NCBI GenBank assembly: GCA_019113915.1
Contig: DXGM01000035.1
Location: 1 to 64,000, forward strand
DNA length: 64,000 nt
Source: Candidatus Gordonibacter avicola
GTDB taxonomy: Bacteria; Actinomycetota; Coriobacteriia; Coriobacteriales; Eggerthellaceae
Reading direction: 5' to 3'
In this document: positions 18,766-27,886 of the stretch, in pieces
How the letters are laid out: every line of letters starts with the position of its first letter
Numbering within the stretch: position 1 is the stretch's first letter
The notes under the pieces: generated by a model
What the model was told of the DNA's origin: nothing
Databases searched by the model: none
The model's input: only the letters and a program-made list of their open reading frames with translations
Translations under genes and position numbers: made by a program

Positions 18766-20027
18766 CAGGAGGTTCCTTTCTCCGCTGCCAGCGGCAGGCG
18801 CGCCTCAACACGAAACCCGCCAGGTGTGCGCGGCCCGGCCGAGAACGTGCCGCCCAACAAACTGACGCGCTCGGCCATGCCGGCGATGCCGTGGCCGCCG
18901 GTGCGGCGGGCGGCCTCGGGCGCGGGGCCGGGGCCGTGCTCAGGTGCCGCCGCCGCGCCAGCTCCGTCATCTTCCACAACAAGGTGTGCCGCCGTGGGCT
19001 CAACCGTGAGGCGAATGGTGGCCGTGTGCGCGTTCGCGTGACGCACTATATTTGTAACTGCCTCGCGCGCGATGCCGAAAAGCGCCACGTCCACGAACGC
19101 GGGAACGAGCGCGCGGTCGTAGCCTTGCGTGTCAAGCGTGGCCTGCACGCCGGCGCGTTCCAGGTAGGCCGCGAGATCAGCCAGGCGCTCGGTGCCCGCG
19201 GTGGGTTCTGTTTCGGCCGCGTCGTCGCCGTGGCGCAGCACGCCAATCATGCCGCGAATTTCCTCCAACGCGTCTTTTGCCGTGGTGCGCGCCGTGGCAA
19301 TGGCCTGCTTCGCGGCCACAGGGTCGCGATCAATGAGGCGCTCGGCTGCGGCAGCCTGAATGCTGACTGCGGACAGCGAGTGGGCCGTGATGTCGTGCAC
19401 CTCGCGCGCAATGCGCACGCGCTCCTGCTCAACGCGTCGCGCGGCCTCTTCCTCACGCGTTCGCTCGGCCTCAAGCGCGCGCTGCTCGGTGGCCGCCACG
19501 TAGGCCCGGTGCGTGCGGTACGCGTAGCCGCCAAGCGCCGCCGCCACTACAAGCGTTATGTTCTGGAAGCGCGTGAAGAAGGCGAGACTGGCCGTGCGCG
19601 AGGGCGCGTCCGCGAACAGCAGCCCCACCACGGCAAGCACGACCGCCACCACCGCCTCGGTGCGGCCGCGCTCGCACGCAATGGTGTAGAGCGCCACCAC
19701 GGGCCCCACAATGGTGAGCGAGAACCCGCGAAACGCATCTTGCAGCCCCAGGAAGGTGACCAGCACAAACAGAAACACCGGCCACGGGAACCGCCGCCGT
19801 ACCGCCAGTGGGAGCGTGGTCAGCGCCAGCGCCACAAACACCGACAGCGTGGGCACCACGTTCACCATGCCCAGATACTGGCGCAGCGCCATGTCGGGAA
19901 TGACAATGGACGACGCCGTGAGCATGAGTTGCCCGCAGCCAAACAAAAACGCCGCCACGGCCACGGCAGCGTCGATGGCCCAGTCCTTAGGCGCGAGGGG
20001 GCGGTTGTGTACGAGGAAGTTCTCCAT
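18765..20027 (-). CDS. Sensor histidine kinase (HisKA_3 / NarX-DesK type)
   Basis: 420 residues from the ATG at 20027 (MENFLVHNRPLAPKDWAIDA). An in-frame ATG at 20063 would add 12 residues, and neither start has a clear ribosome site. Five or six transmembrane segments lie in about 15-165, then a coiled linker, the H-box ARIAREVHDITAHSLSAVS (about residue 220) and an ATPase domain with NIVRHANAHTATIRLTVEPT and the G box GGHGIAGMAERVSLLGG. The sensor is almost entirely membrane-embedded, suggesting a lipid or envelope signal (inference). Confidence 0.9.
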   Translation of the reverse strand: MENFLVHNRPLAPKDWAIDAAVAVAAFLFGCGQLMLTASSIVIPDMALRQYLGMVNVVPTLSVFVALALTTLPLAVRRRFPWPVFLFVLVTFLGLQDAFRGFSLTIVGPVVALYTIACERGRTEAVVAVVLAVVGLLFADAPSRTASLAFFTRFQNITLVVAAALGGYAYRTHRAYVAATEQRALEAERTREEEAARRVEQERVRIAREVHDITAHSLSAVSIQAAAAERLIDRDPVAAKQAIATARTTAKDALEEIRGMIGVLRHGDDAAETEPTAGTERLADLAAYLERAGVQATLDTQGYDRALVPAFVDVALFGIAREAVTNIVRHANAHTATIRLTVEPTAAHLVVEDDGAGAAAAPEHGPGPAPEAARRTGGHGIAGMAERVSLLGGTFSAGPRTPGGFRVEARLPLAAEKGTS

Positions 20028-20111
20028 GGGCCCATGGTACGCGACCCACGGGGCGCGCGCCATACCCTCGGCGGTGTATTCTCGCGCTTCGTTGGTTCAC
20101 GCGGGCACGCC

Positions 20112-21836
20112 TCAGTGGGTGCGTTCGGCCTCCACCAGGTCGATGAGCTGCTGGCGCGTGTGTACGTCCAGCTTCGCGTAGAGGTTGCGCACGTGGCTGC
20201 GCACGGTGTTTTCGCTCACGAACAGCGTGGTGGCAATGTAGGCATTCGTGCGGCCGCGCGCCAAGTAGCCAAGGATTTCGGCCTCGCGCTCGGTGAGCCC
20301 ACCGCGCTCCGCCAGCCGCGCACACCGCGCGTCGAAGGCGGCGTCATCGGTGGGTGCTGCAGGGGAGCTTCCTTCCGCAGCGATTGCCGGCGCTTCGCCG
20401 GTTGCCCCGCCGGCGGCAAGCCCACCGGCGGCACCTTCCCCACCCTCCGGAAGGTTACCCCGGGCGGCTCCCCGCGCCTCTCCGCCCGCTCCCTCGGCGC
20501 CGCGGCGACGGCGACGGTCACGCGACACCAGCACGGCTGCCAGCGACAGTGCATAGATCACGGCCATGATAACCACCAGGTAGCGCATGGTGTCCTCGGC
20601 CTCACCGAACAGCCCGCCCGGCGGCAGTGACCCAAACGTGTAGCCCGTCACCAGCGCCACCGCCAAACACACCCGCGCAAGCGCCGCCGCGGCTCCCATC
20701 AGCACATAGGGCGACACGCGCCGCTCGTGCGCCGTTTCCGCCACCACGTAGGTCACCAACAGCGCAATAAAGTAGTAGCTGCCCAGAAGCACCAGGCTGA
20801 AGAACAGGTTGTACTGCTCGCCCAGAAATGGCAGGAACACCAGAAGCGACGCAATCACGGGCATGACCAGGCGGAAGGCCGTCGACACGCGCGGTATGCG
20901 CTGCACGACAAACACCACAATGCAGAAGGCCGCCACGCCCGTAAGCATGCCCGCCACCGACACCGTGTCCGACCCCGCAAATTCAATGGAACCCGCCAGC
21001 ATGAAGCTGTTGAGCAACCCGATGACGGCCTCCATCACGCAGAACGCCACAATGGAGTTGCCCAGCTCCAAGAACGCATCGCGATACGACCCGCGCCCCG
21101 CCGGGCGCGCCGGGCGCACGGGGTGCACCTTCGCCCGCTCGCCCCCGCCAGCAAGGCCGCCCACTTCCCCGCCGCGCTCGCCTTCCGCCTGCGCCCGCAG
21201 CACGCGGCGCACGTAGTACGCGCACCACGCCATCACCGCCAGCACCACGCAGCTTGCCACCATGCGCGCGCCGCTGGAAAGCGTCGACAGTGACGAGGAC
21301 GTCACCACGTTCACCAGCATGCTGAGCGCAATCTGCGTCACGATGGCGCGCGGGTCTTGGCACGCAAGCACCTCCACCCACACAAGCGACAGCATGACCG
21401 ATGCCACGCCGAACAGCACCCCCGGCAACAGCAAGGCAAAGTCCGACGGCATCCACGAGAACACGCCGAAGAGTGAGCACACGTTCGCCACCAGCAGCAA
21501 CACGGTGGGCACCACGTAGGGCATGGACAGCGGCGCCAGGCGGCCGCGCAGCGTGAGCGCAATGAGAATGAGGGCGCACACCACTACCGCACACGCCACC
21601 ACCACGTTGAAGAAGAGGTCGGACACGAACAAAAACGGCGCTTCCACCGACGCGAACGCCGACAGATAGGAGTTCGCGTTCACACCACGAAACAGCCCAT
21701 ACCCCAACACCACCGCAACGGGAAACCCCCACGGCAGGGCCGGGCGCGGCTGCGCCTCTCGCGAGCGCTCGTCCGCGCGCCCCTGCACCCCGGTTGCGCA
21801 TCCTGCGGTGCGCTGTTCCTTCCCCTGTTTGTTCAT
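20112..21836 (-). CDS. Membrane-bound LuxR-family regulator (multi-TM sensor fused to HTH)
   Basis: 574 residues from the ATG at 21836 (MNKQGKEQRTAGC). About 12 hydrophobic segments (about 35-430) are followed by a Gly/Ala/Pro-rich linker and a LuxR helix-turn-helix at the C-terminus: LTEREAEILGYLARGRTNAY, then SENTVRSHVRNLYAKLDVHT. This architecture is greatly expanded in Eggerthella and relatives, usually next to reductase genes (from memory). It is divergent from the flavoprotein at 22075 and may sense that reductase's substrate. The longer frame upstream is unconvincing; a TATTAT box 7 nt before the ATG suggests a leaderless mRNA. Confidence 0.88.
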   Translation of the reverse strand: MNKQGKEQRTAGCATGVQGRADERSREAQPRPALPWGFPVAVVLGYGLFRGVNANSYLSAFASVEAPFLFVSDLFFNVVVACAVVVCALILIALTLRGRLAPLSMPYVVPTVLLLVANVCSLFGVFSWMPSDFALLLPGVLFGVASVMLSLVWVEVLACQDPRAIVTQIALSMLVNVVTSSSLSTLSSGARMVASCVVLAVMAWCAYYVRRVLRAQAEGERGGEVGGLAGGGERAKVHPVRPARPAGRGSYRDAFLELGNSIVAFCVMEAVIGLLNSFMLAGSIEFAGSDTVSVAGMLTGVAAFCIVVFVVQRIPRVSTAFRLVMPVIASLLVFLPFLGEQYNLFFSLVLLGSYYFIALLVTYVVAETAHERRVSPYVLMGAAAALARVCLAVALVTGYTFGSLPPGGLFGEAEDTMRYLVVIMAVIYALSLAAVLVSRDRRRRRGAEGAGGEARGAARGNLPEGGEGAAGGLAAGGATGEAPAIAAEGSSPAAPTDDAAFDARCARLAERGGLTEREAEILGYLARGRTNAYIATTLFVSENTVRSHVRNLYAKLDVHTRQQLIDLVEAERTH

Positions 21837-21843
21837 GGGGGAC

Positions 21844-21849
21844 ATAATA
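21844..21849 (-). promoter_or_regulatory. Probable -10 box for a leaderless luxR transcript
   Basis: TATTAT on the minus strand ends 7 nt before the ATG at 21836, so transcription would begin at or very near the start codon. No Shine-Dalgarno sequence is present there. Confidence 0.45.
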
Positions 21850-22074
21850 GCGGATTCGCGCCCCCACGTGGGAAAAACCGTGCGTCCCATCCGGCAGAAC
21901 ATCAATATAGTCCGAAACGGACGGTGACGAAATGCGGCGCCGGACGTATGGTGGGGCCACACCGCGCGGAGGGCGCGGAGAGCAATAGGGAAACCGCGAA
22001 CGGGGCGCACGCAGCCGGCACGCAAAAGGCGGCGCGCGAACGTGGGCGCGGGCCCAGCGAGAGGGAGGATCACT

Positions 22075-23586
22075 ATGAAATCCAATGGACTGAATCGCCG
22101 CGACTTCTTGAAGGCGGCCGTCGCCTCGGGCGCTGTACTGGTGGCGGGCGGAGCGCTCGCCGGCTGCGCGCCAAGCGGCGGCGGTAACGCCGGCGGCTCG
22201 GGTGACGCAACGGGCGCTGAGAACCTCGTGGGCGTGACGCCCGTGTCGTTCGAAGACGAAACCGACGTGCTCATTTTGGGCACGGGCATTGCGGGTTTGT
22301 CGGCCGCCATGGACCCGGTGGAAGCCGGGCACAAGGTGATGCTGGTGGACAAGCTGGACCGCGTCGGCGGCGAGAGCTTCATCGCCTGCGGCGTTATGAA
22401 CGTGTCGGGCTCCAAGATACAAAAGGCCGCCGGCATTGAAGGCGACCCCGAGGAAAAGTGGCAGAAGTACTTGCCCGTTCTCGAGAAAAAGGGCGAAACC
22501 GACGACATGGACTACAAGCACAACGTCTATGTCTACCAGACCGAATGGGCCGACCGCGTGGCCGATGATTACGGCGCCAAATTCCAGCCGCTTGAGGCCT
22601 ACAAGGATACGGGCGCTCCCACGTCTATGCTGCTGCCCGAGCACGGCATTGGCGACATGACCACGGTGCTGAGCCCCTTGCAGAAGGGCCTGGAGCAGAA
22701 GGGCGCCACCTTCAAGCTGAACCTGCGCGCCACAAACTTCATCGTTGACGCTGCGGGCGACCCGGTGGGCGTGCGCTTCAACGACGAAAAGAACGGCCGC
22801 AGCAAGGACATCAAGGCCAAGAAGATTATCGTGGCTACGGGCGGCTTCTCCTGCAACCAAGAAATGGTGTCGATGTACGTGCCCAGCCAGCAGCGCCTCG
22901 GGCCGCTGACCGTGAACTCCATGGGCGAAGGCCATCAGATGTGCAAGGCACTCGGCGGCTCGTATATGCACATGGATATGGAAGCGAACCTGATGAGCGA
23001 CCTCGCACAGGTCACCGTGTGGGGCTACTTCGGCCCGAACGTGCAGGTGACGCCCCAGGGCAAGCGCTTCATCAAGGAAGACCAGAGCCACGACTCACCC
23101 ACGGCATGCTACGAAGGCGGCTTCGGCTACTGGTGGACCATCTTCGACAACCAGCTGATGACCGGCAGCCAGGCGTGGAACGTTGAGATGAACATGAAGA
23201 ACAACGCCGACCGCCTCGTGGGTCCGTGCGAGACGCTGGACGACCTGGCCGCAGCCATGGCCGTGCCCGCCGACGCGCTGAAGGAGACATTCGCGAAGCA
23301 CGACGCCGCGGTGGACGCCGGCGAGGACACCGAGTTCGGCAAGAAGCTGTTCCTGACGAAGCTTTCCGCGCCGTTCTACGCGATGAAGCACTTCCCCTAC
23401 CGCTACAAGACCCATGGCGGCATGAAGATTACCACGGATAGCCAGCTCACCGACAAGGACGGCAACCCCATCGCCAACGTGTACTGCTGCGGATCCACCG
23501 TAGCCGACAGCGGAAGCGACCTTAGCCCCAACGCCGCCAGCGGACTGATCAGCGGCAAGGCCGTCGTCGAAGCCCTCAAGGCGTAA
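22075..23586 (+). CDS. Tat-exported FAD-dependent reductase lipoprotein (fumarate-reductase-like)
   Basis: 503 residues. The ATG at 22075 follows GGGAGGATC and gives a Tat signal, NRRDFLKAAVASG, with the lipobox LAGC at 27-30, so the mature protein is probably a lipid-anchored, folded flavoprotein outside the membrane. The Rossmann motif VLILGTGIAGLSAAMDPVEA (about 63) and the C-terminal YCCGSTVADSGSDLSPNAAS bind FAD. The fold is that of the fumarate reductase/succinate dehydrogenase flavoprotein family, without a heme or FMN domain of its own. The substrate is unknown; related enzymes reduce fumarate, urocanate and plant or drug molecules. The nearest regulator is the divergent LuxR gene. 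Confidence 0.88.
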   Translation: MKSNGLNRRDFLKAAVASGAVLVAGGALAGCAPSGGGNAGGSGDATGAENLVGVTPVSFEDETDVLILGTGIAGLSAAMDPVEAGHKVMLVDKLDRVGGESFIACGVMNVSGSKIQKAAGIEGDPEEKWQKYLPVLEKKGETDDMDYKHNVYVYQTEWADRVADDYGAKFQPLEAYKDTGAPTSMLLPEHGIGDMTTVLSPLQKGLEQKGATFKLNLRATNFIVDAAGDPVGVRFNDEKNGRSKDIKAKKIIVATGGFSCNQEMVSMYVPSQQRLGPLTVNSMGEGHQMCKALGGSYMHMDMEANLMSDLAQVTVWGYFGPNVQVTPQGKRFIKEDQSHDSPTACYEGGFGYWWTIFDNQLMTGSQAWNVEMNMKNNADRLVGPCETLDDLAAAMAVPADALKETFAKHDAAVDAGEDTEFGKKLFLTKLSAPFYAMKHFPYRYKTHGGMKITTDSQLTDKDGNPIANVYCCGSTVADSGSDLSPNAASGLISGKAVVEALKA

Positions 23587-23616
23587 ACCCTCCCCCGACG
23601 ACTCGGCTCCTCCTCT

Positions 23617-23652
23617 CGAACGCTCCCGGACCTGCAAGTTCGGGGGCGTTCG
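23617..23652 (+). terminator. Hairpin after the flavoprotein gene
   Basis: CGAACGC(T)CCCG ... CGGGGGCGTTCG forms an imperfect stem 31 nt after the stop. There is no T-run. Confidence 0.45.
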
Positions 23653-23674
23653 CCTGTGTGGGGAGGGGTGTGGG

Positions 23675-23774
23675 CAGGTTGACCGTAGGGCAAGGGCTCT
23701 GCCCTTGCCGGCAACTGCGTTGACCTGCACGTTTCCTCATGCTGAGCGGCAAAGGTAGAATCTTTGCCCTACGG
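23675..23774. repeat. Repeat B, copy 2 (longest)
   Basis: It starts CAGGTTGACCGTAGGGCAAG, as copy 1 does, and is bounded by CCGTAGGGCAA (23683) and its inverse TTTGCCCTACGG (ending 23774). Inside is the hairpin CAAGGGCTCTGCCCTTG. It lies between the convergent ends of two flavoprotein genes. Confidence 0.75.
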
Positions 23775-23797
23775 AATAGTAATACGGAGCACGTTGG

Positions 23798-25315
23798 CTA
23801 GGACGCTGCGGTGTCGGCCTCGTCGAGCGCTTTTGCCACGGCGCGGCCCACGATGAGGCCGAAAGCCCCGTTCGTGGCCAGGCCCGCCACGCTGCCCGCC
23901 GCCACCGAACCGCAGCAGTACACGTTCGGAATCACCGAGCCGGACGCTTTCAGTAAGCGCCCGTCGCCGTCGGTGCGCGCGCCGCCGCGCGTCTTGTAGC
24001 GCACGGGAAATTGCTTCAACGCATAATAGGGCGGCTCGATCTTCTGGAGGTACGCCACGCGGCCGAAATCAGGATCCTTGCCTTCGCTCACCAGGTGCTC
24101 GTACTGGGAAAACGCGTCCTTCAGCGTGTCGGCGGGCACGCCGAGACCGCCTGCCAGGGCCTCCACATCGTCGAAGGGCCCCACCAGACGCTTCGCGTTT
24201 TTGGCCGTGACCTGGGCGACGCTGTGCGCCTGCGCTCCGGTGGAGAGCCCCTGACCAAACACCGTCCACCAGTATCCGCGCTCGTCGGCCGCGCACGCGT
24301 TGGCGGCGGCATTCACGTCGTCCTCGCGCGCGAAGCGATGCCCCAGCGCATCCACAATGAGCACGGGGCCGAAGAGCCCCCAGGCTGCCACCTGCGGCAA
24401 GTCGCTGGTGAGCGGCGCGGCCTTGTCCATGTCGTTTAGCTGGCCGCCCAGATACGCGCAGAGTTTCTGCCCTTCACCCATCGACGCGGTGGTGTAGCAG
24501 CCGATGCGCTCCTGCGACGGCACATTGGCATGCACGAGCGGCTGACTGCTGGCAAACCCACCCGTGGCCACCACCACCAGGCGGGCGCGCACATCCACCG
24601 GGGCGTTTGTCTTCACATCGCGAAAGCGCATGCCACAGACGTTGTCAGCCTCATCCAGGATGAATGCCGTGCCGCGCACGCCGGTGGAGAACGTCGCGCC
24701 TTTGGCGGTGAGGCCGTCGCGCAGCGGGGTCATGACGCTTTCCATGTCGCCGATGCCACGTTTGGGAAGCAGAATGCCCGACGGGCCACCATTCTGCACG
24801 TAGTCGCGCGGGTCTTCGAACTGCGCGCCGTAGGTGTCCACCACATGGTCAACCCAGTCGGGTGCCGCCAAAAACAGACGCTTGGCGAAATCGAAGTCGG
24901 TCACGCCCGCGTCGGCGAACTCCTGCTTGCGGGCATCCCATGCCTGATCAGCTGTTACGCTGATGCCCGCTTCTTTCTGCACGGCACTACCCGACACGTG
25001 CATCACGCCCGTTGAGGCATAGCTTTCGCCCCCGAGTAAGTCCAGCTTCTCCGCAATCAGAACCGAGCGACCCGCCTCAAGCGGAGCCATGGCCGCCGAC
25101 AACCCGGCAATGCCGCTGCCCACCACGAGCACGTCCACATCGGAGGTGAAGGAAACCGCCGGGTCGTCGGCCACCTGCGATGTGGCGTTTTCTTCCTCGG
25201 ACGAGGGAGGCGCAAGTGGCGCGGGCACATCGGTACCGGAGCAGGCGGCAAGGCCCCCGGCAGCAGCCAGGACGGCAGAGGTGCCTGCAAGCTTGAAGAA
25301 GGCCCGGCGTTCCAT
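23798..25315 (-). CDS. Second Tat-exported FAD-dependent reductase lipoprotein
   Basis: 505 residues from the ATG at 25315 (MERRAFFKLAGTSAV), with the Tat motif ERRAFFK and lipobox LAAC at 22-25. The FAD motif VLVVGSGIAGLSAAMAPLEA and the C-terminal YCCGSVAAGSVAGLATNGAF match the flavoprotein at 22075 almost block for block (GESY/F..GVMHVSGSAVQKEAGI, LLPKRGIGDMESVMTPLRDG), so the two are paralogues arranged tail to tail. The preceding GGAG is 11 nt from the ATG. The -10 box at 25363 is preceded by no good -35, so activator control is likely. The substrate is not known. Confidence 0.87.
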   Translation of the reverse strand: MERRAFFKLAGTSAVLAAAGGLAACSGTDVPAPLAPPSSEEENATSQVADDPAVSFTSDVDVLVVGSGIAGLSAAMAPLEAGRSVLIAEKLDLLGGESYASTGVMHVSGSAVQKEAGISVTADQAWDARKQEFADAGVTDFDFAKRLFLAAPDWVDHVVDTYGAQFEDPRDYVQNGGPSGILLPKRGIGDMESVMTPLRDGLTAKGATFSTGVRGTAFILDEADNVCGMRFRDVKTNAPVDVRARLVVVATGGFASSQPLVHANVPSQERIGCYTTASMGEGQKLCAYLGGQLNDMDKAAPLTSDLPQVAAWGLFGPVLIVDALGHRFAREDDVNAAANACAADERGYWWTVFGQGLSTGAQAHSVAQVTAKNAKRLVGPFDDVEALAGGLGVPADTLKDAFSQYEHLVSEGKDPDFGRVAYLQKIEPPYYALKQFPVRYKTRGGARTDGDGRLLKASGSVIPNVYCCGSVAAGSVAGLATNGAFGLIVGRAVAKALDEADTAAS

Positions 25316-25362
25316 GAGGTAAGCGCTCCTTTGCGAAGAGGGATTTTGCGGTGTCAGCGCCG

Positions 25363-25368
25363 AGTATA
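25363..25368 (-). promoter_or_regulatory. -10 box of the second flavoprotein gene
   Basis: TATACT on the minus strand with a poor -35 region. TTGCGAAGA (25331-25339) and its inverse TCTTCGCAA (25416-25424) flank it and could be regulator half-sites. Confidence 0.45.
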
Positions 25369-25487
25369 GTGACGCGCGCCTCCCCCTACCGCGACACACC
25401 GCCCTTGTCACGCAATCTTCGCAACACGGCAAGCGATTGTTGCAGAACCTCTCGCCCGCCAGGTTGGCGCGCTCCCGCTGAACAAGA

Positions 25488-25811
25488 GTGTGACGCGCTA
25501 TCGCGCTAGCTAGTACGCCAGGAGGTTATGCGTTTCCCTTTTATCATGACGAGGGCATGTACTTCTCTGATTAACGTACTTGTTTGGCTATCCCCGTAGG
25601 GATGCACTCTAGTGCATCCGCTCCGCCGCAGGCGGAGAACACGACTCTGACCTGCGTTTTCGCGCTTCGCGCGAACGGGTGCTCTGGAGAGCACCCCTAC
25701 GGAGGTTATGCCTATTGCTAGACCTTGCCTACCAGTCAGTCAGTCCTCGTCATAGTGGTAGGGAGGGCGGTTATCTCGTGACGTAATAGCTAGCGCGTAA
25801 GCGCGTCACAC
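25488..25811. repeat. Repeat A, copy 3 (full length)
   Basis: 324 bp. The terminal arms GTGTGACGCGCTATCGCGCT and (reverse complement of the right end) GTGTGACGCGCTTACGCGCT match at 29 of the first 33 bases. Inner arms near 25611 (CCGTAGGGATG) and 25697 (CACCCCTACGGAGG) flank the hairpins GATGCACTCTAGTGCATC, CTCCGCCGCAGGCGGAG, CGTTTTCGCGCTTCGCGCG and GGTGCTCTGGAGAGCACC. There is no coding capacity. It fills most of the 515-base gap between nadE and the flavoprotein gene; the rest holds that gene's promoter. Confidence 0.85.
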
Positions 25812-25830
25812 TTTTATGAAGCGAGGATGG

Positions 25831-26649
25831 CTAGCCATAAAAGGGCGCTTGTGGGCAAGGGGGCTCTAGGGCGCGTTTGAAGGCGGTGGCGCGTATGAGG
25901 GAAAGCACGTGGTCAACCAGTGCGGCGTCGAATCCCTCCGCTTTGAGCGCGGCGGCGTCGAGGCCTCGTTCCACGTGGGCCATCAGCAGCGCATCGAGCG
26001 TGGCGTAGTCCACCCCGAGGCTCTTCTCGTCTTCCTGGCCAGGAGAAAGTTCGGCACTCGGGGGCTTGATGAACACAGACTCCGGAATGGGTGCCGCCAC
26101 GCCGCGCGCCACTGCTTGCTCGTTGCGCCAGCGGGCGAGCGCGTACACGTCGGTCTTATACACGCCGCCGAGCGGGGCAAACGCGCCCGCCATATCCCCG
26201 TAAAGCGTGGAGTACCCTGTGTAGGCTTCACTCTTGTTGCCGGTGTTCACCATCAACCAGCCGTGCGCGTTCGAAAGCGCCATCAGGCACACCATGCGGC
26301 AGCGCGCTTGCGTGTTTTCAGCCGCGAGCCCCGCAAGCTCCCCGCCGCACGCCTCCGCCAGCACGTGCGCAAACGCCTCATACGGCTCGCGAATGGACAC
26401 CAGCTGCGCCTCAATGCCCAGGTTGTCGGCCAGCACGCGCGCATCTTCCACCGAGTGCTTGGTCGAATACGGCCCCGGCAGCAGCACGCCGTGCACGTGC
26501 GACGCGCCAAACGCGTCTACGCACATGACCGCCACCAAGCTGGAGTCCATGCCACCCGACAGCCCCAGCACCACGTCAGAGAAGCCCGCGCCCTCCACGA
26601 ACTCCTTCAACGCCGCCACACACAACAGGTATTTCTCACCCGTTTCCAT
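25831..26649 (-). CDS. nadE: Ammonia-dependent NAD+ synthetase
   Basis: 272 residues, the size of the NH3-dependent form without a glutaminase domain. The pyrophosphate loop is VVLGLSGGMDSSLVAVMCVD (about 26-45); NTGNKSEAYTGYSTLYGDM (about 135) and the C-terminal IPESVFIKPPSAELSPGQED are conserved active-site segments. It converts deamido-NAD+, ATP and ammonia to NAD+. It follows hypB by 9 nt, apparently in one operon with hypA, although the functions are not obviously linked. The ribosome site is weak. Confidence 0.93.
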   Translation of the reverse strand: METGEKYLLCVAALKEFVEGAGFSDVVLGLSGGMDSSLVAVMCVDAFGASHVHGVLLPGPYSTKHSVEDARVLADNLGIEAQLVSIREPYEAFAHVLAEACGGELAGLAAENTQARCRMVCLMALSNAHGWLMVNTGNKSEAYTGYSTLYGDMAGAFAPLGGVYKTDVYALARWRNEQAVARGVAAPIPESVFIKPPSAELSPGQEDEKSLGVDYATLDALLMAHVERGLDAAALKAEGFDAALVDHVLSLIRATAFKRALEPPCPQAPFYG

Positions 26650-26658
26650 GCCCAGCCT

Positions 26659-27312
26659 TTACTGAATCTCGCGGATTCGCGCAGCCAGCCACTCAGCCCA
26701 CTCTTCCACGCCTTCGCCCTTGGTGGCGGCAATCGGGAAGATGGGGGCCGTGGGGTTGAGCTGCTTCACGGCCGACTCGAAGGCCTCGCGGTCGAAATTG
26801 AACACGGGCATGGTGTCCACCTTGTTCAGCACCACGGCCTCGGCCACCTGGAACACGCCGGGGTACTTGAGCGGCTTGTCGTCGCCCTCGGGTACGGACA
26901 GAATCATCACCTTGGCGTTTTCACCCAGGTCAAAGTCTGTGGGACACACGAGGTTGCCCACGTTTTCCACGATGATGAGGTCAAGGCGCTCCAGGTCAAG
27001 CACGTCCACGGCACGCTTCAGCATGGCGCTTTCCAAATGGCACGCGCCACCCGTGTTAATTTGCACGGCGGGAATGCCCTGGGCCTTGATCTTTTCGGCA
27101 TCCACGTTGCTGGCGATGTCGCCCTCAATAACAGCAATGTTGAACTCGTCGCGCAGCGCGTCAATGGTAGCCAGGATGGTGGATGTCTTGCCCGACCCGG
27201 GGCTGGCCAGAAGGTCCAGCACAAACACGTGGTTCTCGGCAAACCGCTTCCGCAGGTCAGCGGCCAGCTGGTCGTTCTTGTCGAGAATGGGCTGCTTCAT
27301 ATCAATCTGCAT
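26659..27312 (-). CDS. hypB: Hydrogenase nickel-insertion GTPase HypB
   Basis: 217 residues. P-loop LLASPGSGKTSTIL (about 34-47), EGDIASNVDAEKI (switch), INTGGACHLES (metal-binding Cys/His), IVENVGNLVCP and NKVD give a complete SIMIBI GTPase. The N-terminal CxxCGC site and His-rich stretch found in some HypB are absent. It delivers nickel to [NiFe]-hydrogenase with HypA. Neither the hydrogenase nor hypCDEF is in the window. TAAGGAG precedes the ATG. Confidence 0.95.
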   Translation of the reverse strand: MQIDMKQPILDKNDQLAADLRKRFAENHVFVLDLLASPGSGKTSTILATIDALRDEFNIAVIEGDIASNVDAEKIKAQGIPAVQINTGGACHLESAMLKRAVDVLDLERLDLIIVENVGNLVCPTDFDLGENAKVMILSVPEGDDKPLKYPGVFQVAEAVVLNKVDTMPVFNFDREAFESAVKQLNPTAPIFPIAATKGEGVEEWAEWLAARIREIQ

Positions 27313-27321
27313 ACGGGCTCC

Positions 27322-27687
27322 TTATTCGTCGTCCGGAATATCAACCTCGATGGAATCTATTTGCAACTCGCGCCCCGCAATAAGCTCGGTGGCGAAACCG
27401 CCGCACTCAGGACATAGCATGTGGAAGCGGTCGTGCTCGTATTCCGCGCCGCACTCGTGGCAGCGGCTTTTGGGGCGCACCATGGTGATGATTAGCTCAG
27501 CATCGGCACAAAGCGCGTATTCCTGCTGTTCAGACAGCGCTTCGAACGCGAAGCGCAGCGCGTCTTCAATAGCCTCGGTCATCTCGCCCACCGACAGACT
27601 CACCTTCAGCACCTTGTCGGCACCCGCGTCCTTCGCCGAAGTAATCACCGCGTCCATGACGCCAGTCATAATTCCCAACTCGTGCAT
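27322..27687 (-). CDS. hypA: Hydrogenase maturation nickel metallochaperone HypA
   Basis: 121 residues. MHELGIMTGV carries the nickel-binding N-terminal MHE motif. The zinc site is CHECGAEYEHDRFHMLCPECGG (two CxxC pairs at about 77 and 92). It works with the next gene, hypB, nine bases downstream, to load nickel into hydrogenase. AAAGGAG precedes the ATG. The C-terminus is acidic (DIPDDE). Confidence 0.95.
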   Translation of the reverse strand: MHELGIMTGVMDAVITSAKDAGADKVLKVSLSVGEMTEAIEDALRFAFEALSEQQEYALCADAELIITMVRPKSRCHECGAEYEHDRFHMLCPECGGFATELIAGRELQIDSIEVDIPDDE

Positions 27688-27800
27688 AGGGCTCCTTTGT
27701 CATAACCCGTGCTCGTCTTTGCTCGCGTCCATGGTAGCCCAAAGCGGCGTCGGCTGCGTGCACCGATGCGCTAACGGCAAAGAACAACCGCCCGGAATAC

Positions 27801-27831
27801 AGAAACGGCCCGCCGCAGTGCGACGGGCCGT
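27801..27831 (-). terminator. Terminator of the tatAB-tatC operon
   Basis: ACGGCCCG(TCGCACTGCGG)CGGGCCGT followed by TTTCTG on the minus strand, about 55 nt after the tatC stop. Confidence 0.75.
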
Positions 27832-27886
27832 AAAACAGCGGTTGAAGCGAGGGGCCTCATTGCGCGAGCCTCGCGCGGACTACCTG

